From Enterocloster aldenensis (GTDB lineage: Bacteria > Bacillota > Clostridia > Lachnospirales > Lachnospiraceae): a stretch of DNA of 64,000 bases. A model generated the notes under the pieces. That model saw nothing but the letters and a program-made list of their open reading frames with translations. It searched no databases and was not told where the DNA came from. The position numbers and the translations under genes are program-made. Below are positions 60,019 through 64,000 of this stretch, in pieces. The stretch spans positions 1-64,000 of the forward strand of contig NZ_QVEX01000013.1 of NCBI RefSeq assembly GCF_003434055.1, written 5' to 3'. How positions within the stretch are numbered: the stretch's first letter is position 1; each line of letters begins with the position of its first letter.

Positions 60019-61305
60019 ATGGCAAGTATCTATACCGTATCACAGGTAACTGCATATATCAGGAACATGTTTACACAGGACTTCGCACTGAACCGGATTT
60101 CCATCAAGGGCGAGGTCTCTAATTGTAAATACCACACATCCGGACATATTTATTTTACCCTGAAGGACGGCGGCTCGCAGATTGCCGCCGTCATGTTTGC
60201 AGGGCAGAGGAAGGGACTGGCCTTTGATTTGGAGGAAGGCCAGGAAGTCACGGTAACAGGCAATGTGGATGTGTATGAGCGGGACGGAAGATACCAACTT
60301 TATGCAAAGGAGATTACCAGGGAAGGAAGGGGCGACCTTTTTGCACGGTTTGAGAAGCTGCGGGATGAACTGGAGGAGATGGGGATGTTTGACGGCTGTT
60401 ACAAGCAGCCCATTCCCAAGTACGCCAGGAAGGTAGGCATCGTGACGGCCGGTACAGGCGCGGCCATCCGTGATATCATGAACATTTCCGCAAGAAGGAA
60501 TCCCTATGTGCAGCTGGTGTTATACCCGGCCCTGGTGCAGGGGGAGAGGGCAAAGCACAGCATTGTAAAAGGGATTGAAACCCTGGACGCCATGGGACTT
60601 GACGTAATCATCGTGGGCAGGGGCGGAGGTTCCATTGAGGATTTGTGGGCCTTTAACGAGGAAATGGTGGCCAGGGCCATATTTAACTGTTCCACCCCTG
60701 TGATTTCAGCGGTTGGACATGAGACAGATGTGACCATTGCGGATTATGTGGCGGACCTTAGGGCGCCCACGCCGTCCGCGGCAGCTGAATTGGCTGTGTT
60801 TGATTACAGCCAGTTTGAGGAGCAGGTCAGGCTGTACAGCCAGGTCCTCAACCGTTCCATGGAAAGGAAGCTGGAACGGCTTCATTTCCGCCTGGAGCAG
60901 GGAAAGATGCGCCTGAAAATGCGCAGCCCGGAGCGCCAGCTGGCAGACCGCCGCCAGCGCCTTGCTGATATAGAGAGTTTCCTGGAACGCAGGATAAAGG
61001 ATAAGCTGGAGCAGGACAGGCGCAGCCTGGAGGATAAGCGCCAGCGCCTGGAACTGTATATGTGGGACGGACTGAAGGCGGGACGGCACCGTCTGGCGCT
61101 GGACGCCGGGCGGCTGGATGCATTATCCCCATTGAAAAAACTCAGCGGAGGCTACGGTTTCGTAACGGATTCGCGGGGAAATGCTGTCAGGAGCATTGGA
61201 CAGACAGGCACAGGGGACAGGATAGGAATAAGTGTAAGGGACGGCAGGATAGAGGCACAGGTAACAGGAACCGTGGCCGTCAGGCTGCCGGAAAGTGAGG
61301 AGTAA
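60019..61305 (+). CDS. xseA: Exodeoxyribonuclease VII large subunit
   Basis: A 428-residue subunit of ExoVII, which degrades single-stranded DNA from both ends to oligonucleotides. The N-terminal OB-fold (GEVSNCKYHTSGHIYFTLKD) is followed by the catalytic domain (GIVTAGTGAAIRDIMNISARR, DVIIVGRGGGSIEDLWAFNE, SAVGHETDVTIADYVADLRA) and a long coiled coil. Ends four bases before xseB. Confidence 0.97.
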   Translation: MASIYTVSQVTAYIRNMFTQDFALNRISIKGEVSNCKYHTSGHIYFTLKDGGSQIAAVMFAGQRKGLAFDLEEGQEVTVTGNVDVYERDGRYQLYAKEITREGRGDLFARFEKLRDELEEMGMFDGCYKQPIPKYARKVGIVTAGTGAAIRDIMNISARRNPYVQLVLYPALVQGERAKHSIVKGIETLDAMGLDVIIVGRGGGSIEDLWAFNEEMVARAIFNCSTPVISAVGHETDVTIADYVADLRAPTPSAAAELAVFDYSQFEEQVRLYSQVLNRSMERKLERLHFRLEQGKMRLKMRSPERQLADRRQRLADIESFLERRIKDKLEQDRRSLEDKRQRLELYMWDGLKAGRHRLALDAGRLDALSPLKKLSGGYGFVTDSRGNAVRSIGQTGTGDRIGISVRDGRIEAQVTGTVAVRLPESEE

Positions 61306-61308
61306 GGA

Positions 61309-61578
61309 ATGCCACGCAGGAAAGCAGACGCGCAGGAGAATATAGAAAAGAAGCAGGACGCAAAGACACAGCCAAAGGAAGAAAAACAGCAGGGCATAGA
61401 GGAGAATTTTGCACAGCTGGAGGAAATCATAAGAAAACTGGAAGCAGGGGACAGCACGCTGGAAGAATCATTTACATGTTATGAAGCCGGAATGAAGCTG
61501 GTAAAGTCCCTGGGCAGCCAGATTGATAAAGTGGAAAAGAAAATTCAGATATTGAGCGAGGGTGATGAAAATGAATGA
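61309..61578 (+). CDS. xseB: Exodeoxyribonuclease VII small subunit
   Basis: An 89-residue partner of XseA. The core IEENFAQLEEIIRKLEAGDS and LEESFTCYEAGMKLVKSLGS is diagnostic. A Lys/Glu/Gln-rich N-terminal extension of about 25 residues is longer than in most members. AGGAG lies eight bases before the ATG. It overlaps the next gene slightly. Confidence 0.96.
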   Translation: MPRRKADAQENIEKKQDAKTQPKEEKQQGIEENFAQLEEIIRKLEAGDSTLEESFTCYEAGMKLVKSLGSQIDKVEKKIQILSEGDENE

Positions 61579-62482
61579 CAAGGAAACATTTAAGCAGGAA
61601 TTGAAAACACGCACAGCGGAGATTGAACAGTTAATCGGGACGTATCTGCCGGAGGAGACCGGACATCAGAAAACCATCCTGGAAGCCATGAACTACAGCA
61701 TGACAGCCGGCGGGAAACGCCTGCGTCCCATGCTGATGCAGGAGATGTGCCGTCTGTTCACGGGCTGCCTCCTGGAGTCTGTGATTCCTTTTATGGCCGC
61801 AGTGGAGATGATCCACACCTCTTCCCTGGTCCACGACGACCTTCCATGCATGGACGATGACATGATGCGCAGGGGCAAGCCAAGTACCTGGGCTGAGTTT
61901 GGCGAGGACATCGGCGTGCTCACAGGAGATGCCCTTATGATGTATGCATTTGAGACAGCGGTATCCGCGTTTGAGACAAGCATTGACCCGGACGAGCTGT
62001 CAAGGATTGGCAGGGCCATGGGAATCCTTGCGCGAAAGACCGGTGTCTATGGCATGATCGGCGGACAGACCGTGGATGTGGAACTGGCAGGAGGGCCCAT
62101 TCCAAAGGACAAGCTGGATTTCATCTACCGTCTGAAGACAGGCGCCCTGATTGAAGCCTCCATGCTGATTGGCGCCGTGCTGGGCGGAGCCGCGGAGGAG
62201 GACTGCAAGATTGTGGAATCCCTTGCATTGAAGATCGGCATGGCATTCCAGATCCAGGATGATATCCTGGATGTGACCGGCAGCCAGGAAGTAATCGGCA
62301 AGCCGGTGAACAGTGATGAGAAGAACAAGAAGACCACCTATGTGACCCTGGAGGGTCTGGACAAGGCAAAGAAGGACGTGGAACAGATATCCGCGGAGGC
62401 CATTGAGGAGCTGGGTAAACTTCCGGGCAACAACGAGTTCCTGGAGCAGTTAATCCATGTGCTGATTAACAGGCAGAAATAA
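61571..62482 (+). CDS. ispA: Polyprenyl (farnesyl/geranyl) diphosphate synthase
   Basis: A 303-residue isoprenoid synthase. First Asp-rich motif DDLPCMDDDMMRRG, second DDILDVTGSQE; also GGKRLRPML near the start. It joins IPP units to farnesyl diphosphate. GAGGGTGAT lies before ATG 61571, but starts three and nine bases earlier are open. It overlaps xseB by 8 bp and precedes dxs, the first enzyme of the MEP pathway. Confidence 0.95.
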   Translation: MNDKETFKQELKTRTAEIEQLIGTYLPEETGHQKTILEAMNYSMTAGGKRLRPMLMQEMCRLFTGCLLESVIPFMAAVEMIHTSSLVHDDLPCMDDDMMRRGKPSTWAEFGEDIGVLTGDALMMYAFETAVSAFETSIDPDELSRIGRAMGILARKTGVYGMIGGQTVDVELAGGPIPKDKLDFIYRLKTGALIEASMLIGAVLGGAAEEDCKIVESLALKIGMAFQIQDDILDVTGSQEVIGKPVNSDEKNKKTTYVTLEGLDKAKKDVEQISAEAIEELGKLPGNNEFLEQLIHVLINRQK

Positions 62483-62512
62483 GCCGGTGCAACTATTTGG
62501 AGAACCATCAAT

Positions 62513-64000
62513 ATGATATTGGAACAGATTAAAGGGCCGGAGGAGCTGAAAGCCCTTCCGCCCGAGGATTTAAAAACGCTGGCTCAGGAGATACGTGAAT
62601 TCCTGATAGAGAAAATCAGCCATACAGGGGGCCATCTGGCCTCAAACCTGGGCGTGGTGGAGCTGACCATTGCCCTTCATACTACCTTTAACCTGCCGGA
62701 AGATAAGCTGATCTGGGATGTGGGCCACCAGTCCTATACCCACAAGATACTGACCGGCAGGATGGCTGATTTTGATGAGCTCAGGCAGTATGGGGGCTTA
62801 AGCGGCTTTCCCAAACGCAAGGAAAGCCCGTATGATTCATTTGATACAGGGCACAGTTCCACGTCCATATCCGCAGGGCTGGGGATTGCCCTGGGCAGGG
62901 ATTTAAAAGGGCTTGATTATAAGGTGGTGTCCGTTATCGGCGACGGGGCGCTTACAGGCGGGATGGCCTATGAGGCGCTTAATAATGCCGCAAGGATGAA
63001 GAGGAATTTCATCATTGTCCTCAATGACAACAAAATGTCCATATCGGAGAATGTAGGGGGCATGTCCCGTTACTTAAACGGTCTGCGTACAGGCAGCGGA
63101 TACAATGACTTAAAGAAGAATGTGGCAGATGCCCTTGACCGGATACCGGTTGTGGGGTCTGTGATGATAGACAAGATCAAGCGCACCAAGAACAGCATCA
63201 AGCAGCTGTTCATACCCGGAATGCTGTTTGAGAACATGGGCATTACCTATCTGGGCCCTGTGGACGGCCATAATATCCCGGCCATGTGCAAGGTGTTTAA
63301 GGAGGCGCAGAAACTGGACCATTCAGTCCTGGTCCATGTAATCACGAAAAAAGGAAAAGGCTACCGTCCGGCGGAAAAAAATCCTTCCCGGTTCCATGGG
63401 GTTGGACCTTTTGATGTTGGGACAGGGGAGCCTTTGTCAACACAGGAGCATCCGTCCTACACAGATGTATTTTCCAGGAAAATCTGTCAGTTGGGCGGGC
63501 AGTATCCCAATCTGGTGGCTGTGACCGCAGCCATGCCGGACGGGACGGGGCTGACTGCCTTTGGAAAGAAATACCCCTTCCGCTTTTTTGATGTGGGCAT
63601 AGCGGAGGCCCACGCCGTGACCTCTGCGGCCGGGATGGCGGCGGCCGGGCTAAGGCCGGTGGTGGCGGTCTATTCCTCCTTTTTACAGCGGGGATTTGAC
63701 CAGGTGCTTCACGATGTCTGTATCCAGAACCTGCCCGTGCTGTTTGCAGTGGACCGGGCAGGGCTTGTGGGCAGCGATGGGGAGACACATCAGGGGATTT
63801 TTGATTATTCTTATCTTACCTGCATCCCGAACATGAGCGTCATGGCCCCCAAGAACCTGTGGGAGCTTCGGGCCATGCTGGATTTTGCCATGGAATATAA
63901 CGGTCCGCTGGCCATCCGTTACCCCAGGGGGGAGGCCTACCGTGGGCTGAGGGAATTCCGGCAGCCCATTGCATACGGCAAAGGTGAGATGCTTTACGAG
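62513..64000 (+). CDS. dxs: 1-deoxy-D-xylulose-5-phosphate synthase (cut by window end)
   Basis: The first 496 codons of Dxs, which condenses pyruvate and glyceraldehyde 3-phosphate with thiamine diphosphate at the entry of the MEP pathway. Seen are LASNLGVVELTIALH, DVGHQSYTHKILTGR, the TPP motif GDGALTGGMAYEALNNAA with NDNKMSISENVG, and GIAEAHAVTSAAGMA. GGAG lies ten bases before the ATG. The full protein should have about 620 residues; no stop is found in the window. Confidence 0.97.
   Translation, partial: MILEQIKGPEELKALPPEDLKTLAQEIREFLIEKISHTGGHLASNLGVVELTIALHTTFNLPEDKLIWDVGHQSYTHKILTGRMADFDELRQYGGLSGFPKRKESPYDSFDTGHSSTSISAGLGIALGRDLKGLDYKVVSVIGDGALTGGMAYEALNNAARMKRNFIIVLNDNKMSISENVGGMSRYLNGLRTGSGYNDLKKNVADALDRIPVVGSVMIDKIKRTKNSIKQLFIPGMLFENMGITYLGPVDGHNIPAMCKVFKEAQKLDHSVLVHVITKKGKGYRPAEKNPSRFHGVGPFDVGTGEPLSTQEHPSYTDVFSRKICQLGGQYPNLVAVTAAMPDGTGLTAFGKKYPFRFFDVGIAEAHAVTSAAGMAAAGLRPVVAVYSSFLQRGFDQVLHDVCIQNLPVLFAVDRAGLVGSDGETHQGIFDYSYLTCIPNMSVMAPKNLWELRAMLDFAMEYNGPLAIRYPRGEAYRGLREFRQPIAYGKGEMLYE

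Overview
The window looks like a chromosomal segment of a spore-forming Lachnospiraceae bacterium of the Enterocloster (Clostridium bolteae / clostridioforme) type. The reasons are the complete spoIIIAA-AH operon followed by asp23, nusB, xseA, xseB, ispA and dxs, heavy use of AGGAGG ribosome sites, about half G+C, and families typical of that group (C_GCAxxG_C_C, CD3324, DUF1540, DUF5662, DUF1062, DUF6320). No integrase, transposase, phage structural gene, rRNA or CRISPR array was seen.

Layout. 1-1.2 kb: an A-rich stretch with no credible gene but a perfect consensus promoter at its left end and a terminator at its right end, best read as a noncoding RNA of about 830 nt. 1.2-18.5 kb: uronic acid catabolism and uptake. 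It holds a radical SAM protein, an AraC regulator, uxuA, an SDR that lacks its catalytic lysine, a broken chemotaxis receptor, a PPi-type phosphofructokinase, kduI, kduD, a GntR/FCD regulator with matching GTATAC operators, a two-component pair, a TRAP transporter and an auxin-efflux-type carrier. 18.5-24.4 kb: two related small RNA-like units, a permuted papain-like enzyme, a split ThrE-type exporter, tRNA-Val(GAC), an AIM24 protein and several very small genes, two of which are paralogues with a VPQPxPDEL motif. 24.5-33.9 kb: a second sugar locus with two GH31 glycosidases, a second TRAP transporter and a divergent AraC regulator, lying between tRNA-Val and tRNA-Ala(CGC).

34-49.5 kb: housekeeping and stress genes (SEC-C protein, methyltransferase, Hsp33, cold shock protein, ComEA-like lipoprotein, OmpR-type regulator, GNAT, RlmH), then a P-loop kinase next to a Thg1-family 3'-5' polymerase (possible RNA repair pair), and regulators with small enzymes. 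49.8-52.6 kb: an acyltransferase/membrane fusion plus an alpha/beta hydrolase. 52.9-58.6 kb: the spoIIIA operon behind a clear sigma-E promoter. 58.9-64 kb: asp23, nusB, xseAB, ispA and a dxs gene cut by the window end.

How it fits together: UxuA, KduI and KduD converge on 2-keto-3-deoxygluconate, with TRAP uptake of anionic sugars controlled by AraC, GntR and YesN-type regulators. The most unusual items are the 5' noncoding RNA, the kinase/Thg1 pair, the tandem CCUCCCC small RNAs, the GH31-TRAP locus, and recurrent in-gene minisatellites. All family names come from reading the sequence by eye; no database search was run.
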